64,000 bases of DNA from Streptomyces sp. SPB162 (GTDB taxonomy: Bacteria > Actinomycetota > Actinomycetes > Streptomycetales > Streptomycetaceae). The DNA is taken from assembly GCF_029504575.1 (NCBI RefSeq), contig NZ_JAQFII010000001.1:1202501-1266500 (forward strand), read 5' to 3'. Both the position numbers and the translations under genes were made by a program. Numbering within the stretch: the first letter of the stretch is position 1; each line of letters starts with the position of its first letter. Shown one piece after another: positions 8,491 to 17,220 of this stretch. The notes under the pieces are model-generated. The model had not been told where the DNA came from. It saw nothing but the letters and a program-made list of their open reading frames with translations, and made no database searches.

Positions 8491-8557
8491 GAGAGCACCG
8501 CTCTTGATTTTATCCGGCGACGGTGTCACGCTGATCTCAAGCGAGAGCACCGCTCTC
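8491..8557. promoter_or_regulatory. Duplicated TetR-type operator
   Basis: Two copies of a 15-bp palindrome, GAGAGCACCGCTCTT at 8491-8505 and GAGAGCACCGCTCTC at 8543-8557 (arms GAGAGC/GCTCTC, 3-bp centre), lie 52 bp apart centre to centre, about five helical turns. One is near the regulator start and the other just before the reductase ribosome-binding site. Identical sequence and placement point to two dimers of the adjacent TetR protein. Confidence 0.8.
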
Positions 8558-8582
8558 ATCTCTCCCTCAGGGGGCACCGATC

Positions 8583-9038
8583 ATGTCCGACCGCGACCAC
8601 GTCAAGAAGCCCGGCTGGTTCACCGTCAACGTGCTCAACCGCACGGTCGCTTGGCTGACCCGGCGCGGGCTGAGCATCTGGGGCTCGCGGGTGCTGGCTG
8701 TGAAGGGGCGCAAGAGTGGCGAGTGGCGCCGCACCCCGGTCAACCTGCTGACGGTCGGCGAGGAGCGCTACCTCGTCGCCCCGCGCGGCCACGTCCAGTG
8801 GACGCACAACATGCGGGCCGCCGGCGGCGGGCAGCTGATCCTTGGCCGCAAGACCGAGGAGTTCACCGCGACCGAGATTGCCGACGATGACAAGCCGGTG
8901 CTGCTGCGCGCCTACCTCAAGCGGTGGAAGGCCGAGGTCGGGGTGTTCTTCGGCGGTGTCGGGCCCGATTCGACCGACGAGGAGCTGCGCGCGATAGCGC
9001 ACAAGCACCCCGTCTTCCGGGTCACGACGTCGGGCTGA
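8583..9038 (+). CDS. Nitroreductase/deazaflavin (F420)-dependent oxidoreductase-like protein
   Basis: A 151-residue protein of the Ddn/FDOR-B split-barrel family (nitroreductase family deazaflavin-dependent oxidoreductase). KGRKSGEWRRTPVNLLTVGEERYLVAPRGHVQWTHNMRAAGGGQL is the family core, with the GRKSG[E/x]xRxTPV cofactor-binding strand. Proteins of this type reduce or oxidise small substrates using F420H2, or merely bind the cofactor. The substrate here is unknown. The adjacent divergent TetR and paired operator suggest induction by an exogenous compound. Confidence 0.85.
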   Translation: MSDRDHVKKPGWFTVNVLNRTVAWLTRRGLSIWGSRVLAVKGRKSGEWRRTPVNLLTVGEERYLVAPRGHVQWTHNMRAAGGGQLILGRKTEEFTATEIADDDKPVLLRAYLKRWKAEVGVFFGGVGPDSTDEELRAIAHKHPVFRVTTSG

Positions 9039-9101
9039 CCGCGCCACCGGCGGCTGCGGGGCCGACCGGCGGCGCGGGTGCGCCGCTACGCGGGTGCACG
9101 G

Positions 9102-9758
9102 CTACGTGACGAAGGTCACCTCGACCTTGGTGAACCCGAGCGACGTGAGCAGCCGCTGGAGCATCGACTGGGTGTTGGCCTCCGCGCGCTTGCCCAGCTC
9201 GGTCGACTTGGCCGCGTCCTGGATCTTCTGCGCGGCCAGTTCGTTCAGCTGCTTCTCGTTACCGGGGTTGTTGCCCAGGAAGTCGCCGAGCCGGTCGAAG
9301 AAGCCCCGCTGCTGGGAGACGACGTAGGAGTTCTTCGGGTCGAGGGACGTGCGCTCCAGCTCGGCGTGGGGCAGCCGGATGGTCGCGGCGGTGCGGTCGG
9401 CGGACACCGTGACCGCGTCCTTGCCGACCTTGCCGAGGTCGACGTAGGAGTCGACGCTGCCCGCGCCGACGTACAGCGTCCGCTTGCCCTTCACCGAGTC
9501 GGGAAGGAAGTTCGCGTCCTTCTGCAGGTCGACGACGACCTGGAAATTCCCGCTCGCGCCCTGGAAGCGGCTCATGTCCTGGATCGACTTCAGTACCACG
9601 GGACCGCTGCGGTCCTTGGTCTTCTCGCCGAACGGATTGGGGATTCCGGGTAGCAGGTTCGCTTTGGCGAACAGAAAGAAGAGAGCGGTCAAAGCCACCA
9701 CCGTGGCGGCCAGCTTCGCCCACCACGGCATCCTGCCCGCATTGTCGCGCAACACCAT
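9102..9758 (-). CDS. DUF4230 family membrane-anchored protein
   Basis: A 218-residue protein with one N-terminal hydrophobic helix (WWAKLAATVVALTALFFLFA) followed by a DUF4230-type extracytoplasmic domain. LKSIQDMSRFQGASGNFQVVVDLQKDANFLP and LYVGAGSVDSYVDLGKVG are recognisable family segments. Function is not established for the family. It is downstream of, and in the same direction as, the flavoprotein gene at 9817, with a 58-bp gap, so co-transcription is possible. Stop at 9102; start taken at the first Met of the frame (MVLRDNAG), though MPWWAKL nine residues later is also possible. Confidence 0.8.
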   Translation of the reverse strand: MVLRDNAGRMPWWAKLAATVVALTALFFLFAKANLLPGIPNPFGEKTKDRSGPVVLKSIQDMSRFQGASGNFQVVVDLQKDANFLPDSVKGKRTLYVGAGSVDSYVDLGKVGKDAVTVSADRTAATIRLPHAELERTSLDPKNSYVVSQQRGFFDRLGDFLGNNPGNEKQLNELAAQKIQDAAKSTELGKRAEANTQSMLQRLLTSLGFTKVEVTFVT

Positions 9759-9816
9759 GTTGACGGCACCTCCTGGGAAGTCACCTTCCCCGCAAGTGCC
9801 GTTCCATGGGCGGCCG

Positions 9817-11046
9817 TCAGGAGCGGTCCATCGCCCACAGCGCGCGGCGGGCGAGCGGGTGGTTGCGGACCAGATCCGCCAGGGTGCCCTTGCCGCGGGT
9901 GATCCCCGCGAAGGCGTGCCAGGCGGGCGGGAAGGTGGTGAGGGCGGCGTGCAGCAGACCGGGGCGCTTCTCGAACAGGGCCAGCATCCGCCGTCCCACG
10001 CCCATCTCCACCCCGAGCCCGGCCTTCACGGCGAAGGCGTAGTTCAGCGCCTGCCGGCGGGCGTCGACCGCGTCGTGCGCCTCGGAGATCCGGACCGCCC
10101 ACTCCCCCGCCAGCCGTCCGGAGCGCAGGGCGAACGAGATGCCCTCGCGGGTCCACGGCTCCAGCAGCCCCGCCGCGTCACCGCAGACCAGGACCCGGCC
10201 GCGGGACAGCGGGGAGTCGTCGGTGCGGCAGCGGGTGAGGTGGCCGGAGGAGATGCTCGGCTCGAAGCCCGCCAGCCCGAGCCGGGCGATGAAGTCCTCG
10301 AGGTACCGCTTGGTGGCGTTGCCCTCGCCGCGCGCGGAGATCACCCCGACGGTGAGGGTGTCGCCCTTGGGGAAGACCCAGCCGTAACTGCCGGGCATCG
10401 GCCCCCAGTCGATCAGGACCCGGCCGGCCCAGTCCTCGGCCACCGCGGCCGGTACCGGGATCTCGGCCTCCAGACCGAGGTCGACCTGGTCCAGCTTGAC
10501 CCCGACGTGGGCTCCTATCCGGCTGGCACTGCCGTCGGCGCCGACCACGGCGCGGGCCAGCACGGTCGCTCCGTCGCTGAGCACGACGACGACCGTCCGC
10601 CGGTCGGGCACGGCCGGGCCGTGCTGCTCCACGCGGGAGACGGCCACCCCGGTCCGCAGCACGGCTCCGGCCTCCTGCGCCGCCCGCACCAGGGCTTCGT
10701 CGAACTCGGGGCGGTTGATCAGGCCGAACAGCATCTGCCGTGAACGCTTGGTGCGGGTCAGCTTGCCGTTGAGGCTGAAGGTGACCGCGTGCACGCGGTC
10801 CCGCAGCGGAAGCTCGAAGCCGGGCGGCAGCGAGTCGCGGGAGGGGCCGATGATGCCGCCGCCGCACGTCTTGTACCGCGGGAGTTCGGACTTCTCCAGC
10901 AGCAGCACCCTGCGGCCGGCGGTGGCCGCCGCATGGGCGGCCGAGGCGCCTCCGGGGCCGGCACCGACCACCACGACATCCCAGACCGTTTCGTCCGCCC
11001 CGTCGTCCGCCGAACCGCTGCCCTGCGCCGCTTGCTCGCTGCTCAC
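9817..11046 (-). CDS. Geranylgeranyl reductase family FAD-dependent oxidoreductase
   Basis: A 409-residue flavoprotein. The dinucleotide fold VVVVGAGPGGASAAHAAA is near the N-terminus. It is followed by the CGGGI segment (KTCGGGIIGPS) conserved in geranylgeranyl reductase-type hydrogenases and by the second FAD motif VLVCGDAAGLLEPWTREGISFALRSGRLA. Members saturate isoprenoid chains (menaquinone, phytyl or archaeal lipid tails) or act on other polyprenyl substrates. In this context, menaquinone side-chain reduction is plausible but unproven. It is divergent from the M20 peptidase gene. Confidence 0.85.
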   Translation of the reverse strand: MSSEQAAQGSGSADDGADETVWDVVVVGAGPGGASAAHAAATAGRRVLLLEKSELPRYKTCGGGIIGPSRDSLPPGFELPLRDRVHAVTFSLNGKLTRTKRSRQMLFGLINRPEFDEALVRAAQEAGAVLRTGVAVSRVEQHGPAVPDRRTVVVVLSDGATVLARAVVGADGSASRIGAHVGVKLDQVDLGLEAEIPVPAAVAEDWAGRVLIDWGPMPGSYGWVFPKGDTLTVGVISARGEGNATKRYLEDFIARLGLAGFEPSISSGHLTRCRTDDSPLSRGRVLVCGDAAGLLEPWTREGISFALRSGRLAGEWAVRISEAHDAVDARRQALNYAFAVKAGLGVEMGVGRRMLALFEKRPGLLHAALTTFPPAWHAFAGITRGKGTLADLVRNHPLARRALWAMDRS

Positions 11047-11195
11047 GTGTGATTCCGCTCCCGCTCGACCCGCCGACTCTCGTCGCCCCTGCTCAGCCGC
11101 ATCCTATGGCGAGAACCCGGCCGCGGCCGCTGTGGCACCATCGGCAACGTCCACTTGTGCGCACGAACACACCATCACACCCGCAAGGAGCGCCC

Positions 11196-12557
11196 ATGCA
11201 GGCCGTCCCGCTCTCCGAAACCGTCGCCTCGCTCATGCCGCGCGCCCGCGCGGAACTCGCCGAGCTCGTGTCGTTCGCGTCGGTCGCCGACGAACGCCAG
11301 TTCCCGAAGAGCGGCTGCGAGAAGGCGGCCGAGTGGGTCGCCGACGCACTGCGGGCCGACGGCTTCCAGGACGTGGCACTGCTCGACACCCCGGACGGCA
11401 CCCAGTCGGTCTACGGCTTCCTCCCCGGACCGCAGGGCGCGCCGACGGTGCTGCTGTACGCGCACTACGACGTGCAGCCGCCGCTGGACGAAGCCGCGTG
11501 GATCTCCCCCCCGTTCGAGCTGACCGAGCGCGACGGCCGCTGGTACGGGCGCGGCGCCGCGGACTGCAAGGGCGGACTCCTGATGCACCTCACGGCGCTG
11601 CGTGCCCTGCACGAGCACGGCGGGTCGCCGGTGAGCGTCAAGGTCATCGTCGAAGGTTCCGAGGAGCAGGGCACCGGCGGTCTGGAGCGCTACGTCGAGG
11701 CGCACCCCGACCTGCTGACGGCCGACGCGATCGTGATCGGCGACACCGGCAACTTCCGGGTCGGGCTGCCGACGGTCACCGCGACGCTGCGCGGCATGGC
11801 CATGGTCGACGTGCGGGTCGAGACCCTCGGCGGCAACCTGCACTCGGGCCAGTTCGGCGGCGCGGCCCCGGACGCGCTCGCCGCGCTCATCCACATGCTC
11901 GGCACCCTGCGCGACGCGAACGGCGCCACCACCGTCGACGGGCTGGAGGCCGGCGGCAGCTGGGAGGGGCTGCAGTACCCCGAGGAGGACTTCCGCAAGG
12001 ACGCCAAGGTGCTGGACGGTGTCGGTCTCGTCGGCACGGGCACGGTCTCGGACCGGATCTGGGCTCGGCCGTCCGTGACCGTGCTGGGGATCGACTGCCC
12101 GCCGATGGTGGGCGCGACCCCCTCCGTCCAGGCGAGCGCCGGAGCGGTGGTCAGCCTCCGGGTGCCGCCGGGTATGGACGCGCAGGAGGCCGCCGACGCG
12201 CTCATCGCGCATCTGCGGGCGGCCGCCCCTTGGGGCGCCCGGGTCGAGGTCACCCAGCGCGGCAGCGGCCAGCCGTTCCGCGCCGACACCACCAGCCCGG
12301 CGTACACCGCGATGGCCGACGCCATGCGCACCGCGTACGGGCAGGAGCTGGAGATCGCCGGTCAGGGCGGATCCATCCCGCTGTGCAACACCCTGGCCAC
12401 GCTGTACCCCGAGGCGGAGATCCTGCTGATCGGCCTGAGCGAGCCCGACGCCCAGATCCACGCGGTGAACGAGAGCGTCTCCCCGCAGGAGCTGGAACGC
12501 CTGTCGCTGGCCGAGGCGCTGTTCCTGGGCCAGTACGCAGCGTCCAAGTCCGTGTGA
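11196..12557 (+). CDS. M20 family dipeptidase
   Basis: A 453-residue zinc peptidase of the M20/CNDP-like group. Metal-site motifs are intact: YAHYDVQPP (His, Asp), GRGAADCKGG (bridging Asp), EGSEEQGTGG (catalytic Glu pair), a later Asp in VIGDTG and IPLCNTLATLYP near the C-terminus. A lid/dimerisation domain occupies the middle. The ATG at 11196 is 6 nt after AAGGAG; upstream in-frame Mets lack a site and would overlap the divergent gene's promoter. It probably hydrolyses dipeptides in the cytosol. A very strong hairpin follows immediately. Confidence 0.92.
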   Translation: MQAVPLSETVASLMPRARAELAELVSFASVADERQFPKSGCEKAAEWVADALRADGFQDVALLDTPDGTQSVYGFLPGPQGAPTVLLYAHYDVQPPLDEAAWISPPFELTERDGRWYGRGAADCKGGLLMHLTALRALHEHGGSPVSVKVIVEGSEEQGTGGLERYVEAHPDLLTADAIVIGDTGNFRVGLPTVTATLRGMAMVDVRVETLGGNLHSGQFGGAAPDALAALIHMLGTLRDANGATTVDGLEAGGSWEGLQYPEEDFRKDAKVLDGVGLVGTGTVSDRIWARPSVTVLGIDCPPMVGATPSVQASAGAVVSLRVPPGMDAQEAADALIAHLRAAAPWGARVEVTQRGSGQPFRADTTSPAYTAMADAMRTAYGQELEIAGQGGSIPLCNTLATLYPEAEILLIGLSEPDAQIHAVNESVSPQELERLSLAEALFLGQYAASKSV

Positions 12558-12558
12558 C

Positions 12559-12606
12559 CCGGTGGGGTCCCTCCCCCGATCACCCCTGGGGGAGGGACCC
12601 CACCGG
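12559..12606. terminator. Perfect 19-bp hairpin terminator between convergent genes
   Basis: Arms 12559-12577 and 12588-12606 are perfectly complementary over 19 bp with a 10-nt loop. It lies 2 bp after the dipeptidase stop and 7 bp from the end of the opposite-strand NUDIX gene, so it can serve both. Confidence 0.85.
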
Positions 12607-12612
12607 AGCCGT

Positions 12613-13659
12613 TCACTCGAGGGGCCGGCCGGCCTCCAGGTTGATCGGGACGCCGCGTTCGCGGGCGCGCAGCGCCCAGCGCAGCCGGTCCAGACGGACC
12701 GGCGGGAGCAGCGCCGGGGCCTCATCCTCGGTGACGAAGCGCCAGCCGCGCAGTTCGGCGCCGGGCAGCAGCAGCCGGGCGGCGTCGGCGGCGGGTATGC
12801 GGCCGCCGTCGAAGAGCAGCCGCATCCCGCCGAATCCCGGAGGCGACGGAGGTTCCCAGTCGACGACCAGCAGCTTCGGCACCACGGCGAGTTCGATGCC
12901 CAGTTCCTCGGCGACCTCACGCAGTCCCGCCTGCGCCGGTGCCTCACCGCGCTCGACGACGCCGCCGGGGAACTCCCAGCCCGGTTTGTAGGTCGGATCG
13001 ACGAGCAGCACCCGGTCCTGCTCGTCGAAGAGCAGCACCCCGGAGGCGACGGTCTCCGCCGTGGGTTCCGGGGTCTGCACGATGTCGCAGCGCCCCACTC
13101 CCTGGCGCAGCGCCTCGGCGATCCGCTCCGCGGTCTGCCGGGGCGTCAGCCTCGTCGTCCTGATGACGTACGCGTCGAGGCTGAGCCAGGACAGCGCGTC
13201 CAGGTACGCCGGAAGGCTGTTCGCCGACCAGCGGCGCCCCTGCGCGCCGGCCAACCCCTCGCCGGGTTCCGCCGCCGCCTGCTTTTCCTTGCGGGCGAGA
13301 CGCTCCCGCAGGATCGTTTCTCCTGGATCGAGGAGCACATGCCGCACCACGATTCCGCGCGACGCCAGGCCGCCGAACATCTCGTCGCGGTACTCCTGCC
13401 GCAGCAGCGTCGACGGGACGACCAGCACTCCCCCGACCTCCTGGAGCAGCGCGGCGGCGGTGTCGACCACCAGCCGCCGCCAGATCTGCAGGTCCTGGAA
13501 GTCGATCACCTCCTGGAGCCGCTTCTCCGACAGCAGTTGGCCGAGTCCCGTACCGACGACCTCCGGATCGTAGAGAGTGCTGCCCGGTAGTAGGTCCAGC
13601 AGTTCGCGTGCGGCGCTGGTCTTGCCCGCGCCGGACGCCCCGTTCACCCAGACGATCAC
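12613..13659 (-). CDS. P-loop kinase-like / NUDIX hydrolase fusion
   Basis: A 348-residue two-domain protein. Residues 1-180 form a P-loop NTPase of the AAA/small-molecule kinase type: VNGASGAGKTSAARELLDLLP is the Walker A, with VVPSTLLRQEYRDEMF and ILRERLARKEKQ (LID-like Arg-rich helix) further on. Residues about 205-348 are a NUDIX hydrolase whose box reads GVVERGEAPAQAGL then REVAEELGI, matching GX5EX7REUXEEXGU with all catalytic residues. It could phosphorylate and hydrolyse related nucleotide-type metabolites or act in nucleotide-pool repair; the substrate is unknown. It stands alone, with a short palindrome (CGTAG/CTACG, 13674-13687) just upstream. Confidence 0.85.
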   Translation of the reverse strand: MIVWVNGASGAGKTSAARELLDLLPGSTLYDPEVVGTGLGQLLSEKRLQEVIDFQDLQIWRRLVVDTAAALLQEVGGVLVVPSTLLRQEYRDEMFGGLASRGIVVRHVLLDPGETILRERLARKEKQAAAEPGEGLAGAQGRRWSANSLPAYLDALSWLSLDAYVIRTTRLTPRQTAERIAEALRQGVGRCDIVQTPEPTAETVASGVLLFDEQDRVLLVDPTYKPGWEFPGGVVERGEAPAQAGLREVAEELGIELAVVPKLLVVDWEPPSPPGFGGMRLLFDGGRIPAADAARLLLPGAELRGWRFVTEDEAPALLPPVRLDRLRWALRARERGVPINLEAGRPLE

Positions 13660-13795
13660 GGTGCCCCCTTATCCGTAGCCCCCTACGAATTGCCCGGATC
13701 ATCGCCATCGGCAAACGCGCAGTACCGGCCATCAGCCCGCACCGGCTCCCGGCAGGCCCCTTCCACCCCCTTCCGGCCCTCACACCCCACGCGCG

Positions 13796-14722
13796 TCATC
13801 CCTTGCTCGCGCCGAGGGTGAGGCCCGCGATGAACTGCCGCTGAAGGATCATGAAGACCAGGATCGTGGGCAGCGCGACCAGGACCGAACCGGCCGCCAG
13901 CAGGTTGTAGTCGGTGAAGAACTGTCCGCGCAGGTTGTTGAGCGCCGAGGTGATCGGCAGTTTGTCGCCGGAGGACATGAAGACCAGCGCCCACAGGAAG
14001 TCGTTGTACATCCAGGTGAACTGCAGCGTGGCGAGCGCGGCGAGCGCCGGCCGGCACAGCGGCAGCGTGATGCGCCAGTACTGCGTCCACACGCCCGCGC
14101 CGTCGACGATGGCCGCCTCGATGATCTCCATGGGCAGGGTGCGCATGAAATTGGCGAGAACGAATACGCAGAACCCGGTCTGAAAGGCCACCTGGACGGC
14201 GACGACGGCCCAGTAGGAGTCGTACATCGTCATCGAGTCGGACATCCAGTACGGCAGCGGAACCCGGTTGAACAGCGCGTACAGCGGGGTCACTATCACC
14301 TGCTGGGGCAGCAGGTTGCCCGCCGTGAACATCACCAGCAGGAAGACCCGGCCCCTGAGCTGGATCCGCGACACCGAGAAGGCGACGAACGACGCGAAGA
14401 ACAGCGTCAGCAGCAGCGCCGGCACCGCGATGATCAGGGAGTTGACGAAGTACTTGCTCATCTCCCCTTCGGTGAAAGCCTGCTTGTAGTAGTCGAACGA
14501 CAGATGCCGCGGGAGGGAGAAGTACCCGTACTTCGCGGTCTCCTGGTAGGGCCGCAGCGAGGCGTAGACGGCGAGCAGCAGCGGGGCGAGGAAGGCCAGC
14601 GACACGACCCCCAGGAACGCGTGGAGCCCCAGGCGCGCGGGGCGCACCCGCCGCCGTCCCCGCGGCTCGTCGGTGGTGGCCCGGGCGTGCCGGGAGGGCC
14701 GGGCGGCAACGGCGGACGTCAT
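13796..14722 (-). CDS. Carbohydrate ABC transporter permease (MalG type)
   Basis: A 308-residue membrane protein with six helices and the EAA loop near the C-terminal third (EIIEAAIVDGAGVWTQYWRITLPLCRPAL), where the ATPase docks. It is the second permease of a binding-protein-dependent sugar importer. Its ATG overlaps the preceding permease stop by 4 bp. No ATPase gene is present; in streptomycetes such systems usually share the MsiK ATPase encoded elsewhere. Confidence 0.93.
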   Translation of the reverse strand: MTSAVAARPSRHARATTDEPRGRRRVRPARLGLHAFLGVVSLAFLAPLLLAVYASLRPYQETAKYGYFSLPRHLSFDYYKQAFTEGEMSKYFVNSLIIAVPALLLTLFFASFVAFSVSRIQLRGRVFLLVMFTAGNLLPQQVIVTPLYALFNRVPLPYWMSDSMTMYDSYWAVVAVQVAFQTGFCVFVLANFMRTLPMEIIEAAIVDGAGVWTQYWRITLPLCRPALAALATLQFTWMYNDFLWALVFMSSGDKLPITSALNNLRGQFFTDYNLLAAGSVLVALPTILVFMILQRQFIAGLTLGASKG

Positions 14723-15633
14723 GACTTCTTCTCCTCGCGCATCTCCTGGACCAGGTACGTCACGATGAATCCCAGCGAGATGGTGAGCAGCACCACCGCG
14801 ATCGCCGAGCCGAAACCGATCCTGCTGGCCTCGCCGATGATGTTGTCCGTGACCAGCACACTGAGCAGTTCGAGCCCGTTGCGCCCGTGGTTGACGGCGT
14901 AGACGATGTCGAACGCCCGGAGCGCCTCGATGACGGTGATCACCGCGACGATGACGTTCACCGGCCGGAGGGTGGGCAGCACGACCCGGAAGAACGCCTG
15001 CACCTCGCTCGCCCCGTCGATGGCCGCGGCCTCCTTGAGGGCCGGGTCCACGGACTTCAGCCCAGCCAGGAAGAGGATCATCACGTAGCCGGTGTGCCGC
15101 CAGGCCGCCGCGAGCAGGATCGCCCAGATGTTCAGCGAAGGATCGCCCAGCCAGTCGGTCGGGTCGTCGGTGTTCGCCAGGACGGCGTTCAGGGCGCCCT
15201 GGTCACGGGAGAAGACCAGCTGCGCGATGAAGCCCACCACCGCCAGCGAGAGCACCACCGGCATGTACAGGGTGCTCTGGTAGAAGCGGCTGAAGCGGAT
15301 GTTCTTGTCCAGCATCACCGCGAGCAGGAGCCCGAACGGGGTGGCGACCAGCCCCAGGAACCCCAGCCAGAGCAGGTTGTTGCGGGCCGCCCGCCAGAAC
15401 GGCGGATAGTTCGTGAACAGGTCGTGGTAGTTGCGGGTGCCGACCCAGTGGATGCTGCCGACACCGTCCCAACTGGTGAACGACAGCCCGATGGACGCGA
15501 GGGTGGGGCCCCAGATGAGGCCGATCTCCAGCAGGACGGGGATACCGAGCAGCACACCGAGGACGGCGAGGTCGCGAGGGGTGAACCTCCGCGCGCCCCG
15601 CCGTCCGGCGCGCCGCGTGATGATCTGCGGCAC
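14719..15633 (-). CDS. Sugar ABC transporter permease (MalF type)
   Basis: A 304-residue inner-membrane subunit. A cytoplasmic Arg-rich start is followed by six helices. The EAA loop reads LKEAAAIDGASEVQAFFRVVLPTLRPVNV. It pairs with the MalG-type permease (4-bp overlap) and the upstream lipoprotein gene (11-bp gap), forming a binding protein-permease-permease operon. Confidence 0.93.
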   Translation of the reverse strand: MPQIITRRAGRRGARRFTPRDLAVLGVLLGIPVLLEIGLIWGPTLASIGLSFTSWDGVGSIHWVGTRNYHDLFTNYPPFWRAARNNLLWLGFLGLVATPFGLLLAVMLDKNIRFSRFYQSTLYMPVVLSLAVVGFIAQLVFSRDQGALNAVLANTDDPTDWLGDPSLNIWAILLAAAWRHTGYVMILFLAGLKSVDPALKEAAAIDGASEVQAFFRVVLPTLRPVNVIVAVITVIEALRAFDIVYAVNHGRNGLELLSVLVTDNIIGEASRIGFGSAIAVVLLTISLGFIVTYLVQEMREEKKS

Positions 15634-15644
15634 AGCCTGTACTC

Positions 15645-16970
15645 CTAGTCCGCGGCGAAGATGGACTTCTTCTGCCTCTCGATGCTGTTGACCAGCCCGT
15701 CGACGTCGTCCGGCTTGTTGATGAACGTCTGCAGCGCCGGGATGACGACGGTCGATGCGAAGTCCGGGCGGGTGTCGCGGTCCAGGAACTGGGAGATGTG
15801 CTTGGCTCCGGCGACCAGGGCCGCCGACTTCTTCTGCAGCTCAGTGTATTTGGCGGTGGAGGCCGCTGAGTTGACACCGACGTTGTTCGGGTCGCCGGCG
15901 AGGTAGGAGTCCTCGGCGGCCGGCGTGGCCAGGTACTTCAGGAAGTCCCGCGCCGCGTCCTTGTTCTTGGCCTTCTTCGCCATCAGGAAGCCGTCGATGG
16001 GTGCTTCCACGGAGTCCTGGCCGTGCGCCGGGTCGATCTCCGGGAAGGGGAAGAAGTCCAGGTCCGCGTGTTCGGCCTCGGGGAACTGGGTGCCGGGGTG
16101 CGGCAGACCGAAGACCGCCATGCCGGTCTTGCGCTGCTGCAGGCTCTGCCCCGCCTCCTCCCAGGTCCGCCCGTTGGCGCCCTTCTGGTGGTAGGGCATC
16201 AGGCTGCGCCACAGGTCGAAGACGTGCTTGACCTTGGGGTCGGTCCAGGACTCCTTGCCCGCCATGAGCGAGGCGTGGAAGTCGTAGCCGTTGGCCCGCA
16301 TGTTGATGTAGTCGAACGTGCCCATGGCGGGCCAGCCGTCCTTGTCGCCGAAGGCGATCGGGGTCAGCCCGTCCTTCTGCATCTGCTTGGCGAGCGCGGT
16401 GTACTGGTCGAACGTCTTCGGCGCCTCGTAGCCGTGCTGCTGGAAGAGGCTCTTCCGGTGGAAGACGGCCCAGGGGTAGTAGTAGTACGGCACGAAGTAC
16501 TGCTTGCCGTCATGGCCGGTGGACTGGGCCTTGAGGGCGTCGGAGAAGCCCTTGAACCCCGACCACAGGTCACTGATGTCGGTCAGCAGCCCCTTCTCCG
16601 CGAAGAACTGCATCCGGTTGCCGGCGAACCACATGAAGACGTCGTCCGGGCTGCCCTGCAGATAGCGGTTGATGTTCTCCTGAAAGGTGTTGTGGTCGAC
16701 GGTGTTGACCTTCACCGTCTTGCCCGACTGTTTCTGGTAGGCGTCGAACGCCGACTGGAACGCCGCTTTCGGCACGGCATCCGACGCGTTGGAACCGAGA
16801 GTGACCGTTTTGCTGTCCCCGGAGGGACCACTGCTGCAGGCGGCGAGCAGCGAGGGAAGGGTCACCGCTCCCGCACTGATCGCCGCACCTCGCAGCAGAC
16901 TTCGGCGGGAGATCCGATGTCCGACCGCTTCCCTGACGATGGGCCGTTCTCCGAACGATGACTGCGCCAT
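15645..16970 (-). CDS. Extracellular solute-binding lipoprotein (family 1, sugar)
   Basis: A 441-residue secreted lipoprotein. The N-terminus has a twin-arginine-like signal (HRISRRSLLRGAAISAG) ending in LLAAC, so Tat export and lipid attachment at the Cys are likely. The mature part shows the family 1 sugar-binding protein pattern, for example FQENINRYLQGSPDDVFMWFAG and later WPAMGTFDYINMRANGYDF. It captures an oligosaccharide for the two permeases. Start 16970 has a GAGGAGGGG site just upstream; the longer frame to 17027 does not. The ligand is unknown, but the adjacent ROK kinase and LacI regulator fit a glucoside or similar sugar. Confidence 0.92.
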   Translation of the reverse strand: MAQSSFGERPIVREAVGHRISRRSLLRGAAISAGAVTLPSLLAACSSGPSGDSKTVTLGSNASDAVPKAAFQSAFDAYQKQSGKTVKVNTVDHNTFQENINRYLQGSPDDVFMWFAGNRMQFFAEKGLLTDISDLWSGFKGFSDALKAQSTGHDGKQYFVPYYYYPWAVFHRKSLFQQHGYEAPKTFDQYTALAKQMQKDGLTPIAFGDKDGWPAMGTFDYINMRANGYDFHASLMAGKESWTDPKVKHVFDLWRSLMPYHQKGANGRTWEEAGQSLQQRKTGMAVFGLPHPGTQFPEAEHADLDFFPFPEIDPAHGQDSVEAPIDGFLMAKKAKNKDAARDFLKYLATPAAEDSYLAGDPNNVGVNSAASTAKYTELQKKSAALVAGAKHISQFLDRDTRPDFASTVVIPALQTFINKPDDVDGLVNSIERQKKSIFAAD

Positions 16971-17220
16971 GTCCCCCTCCTCAAGGGTGGAACTGAACAC
17001 AACCGAACGCAAGCGGTGCGATCTCATCGCCAGGCGGGGGCCATGTCAAGGGTTCTGACGCGATAACGAACAACAGTTACCGGATCGCTCGCAACAAGCT
17101 TCAACAGCTTCTAACGAAAACGACCGTCGCCCTCGGCGGGGCAACGCAGAGTGATTCCCATGGGGGCTGCACGCTCCGACGATCGGCAGCGCGGCGCGCG
17201 GCCAGTCGTCGGAGCGCTGG
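16971..17220. other. Promoter region of the sugar ABC operon
   Basis: About 250 bp between the ABC operon start and the ROK gene end. The AT-richer part at 17060-17120 has direct repeats (AGCTTCAACAGCTTCT) and CAAC/GTTA half-sites, but I find no exact copy of the LacI palindrome at 18291. It is the likely promoter and regulator region of the transporter. Confidence 0.4.

Noticed and set aside
10496..12991. 831-residue plus-strand frame
   Set aside because: It crosses three real genes in wrong frames; the composition is Arg-rich and no motif is present.
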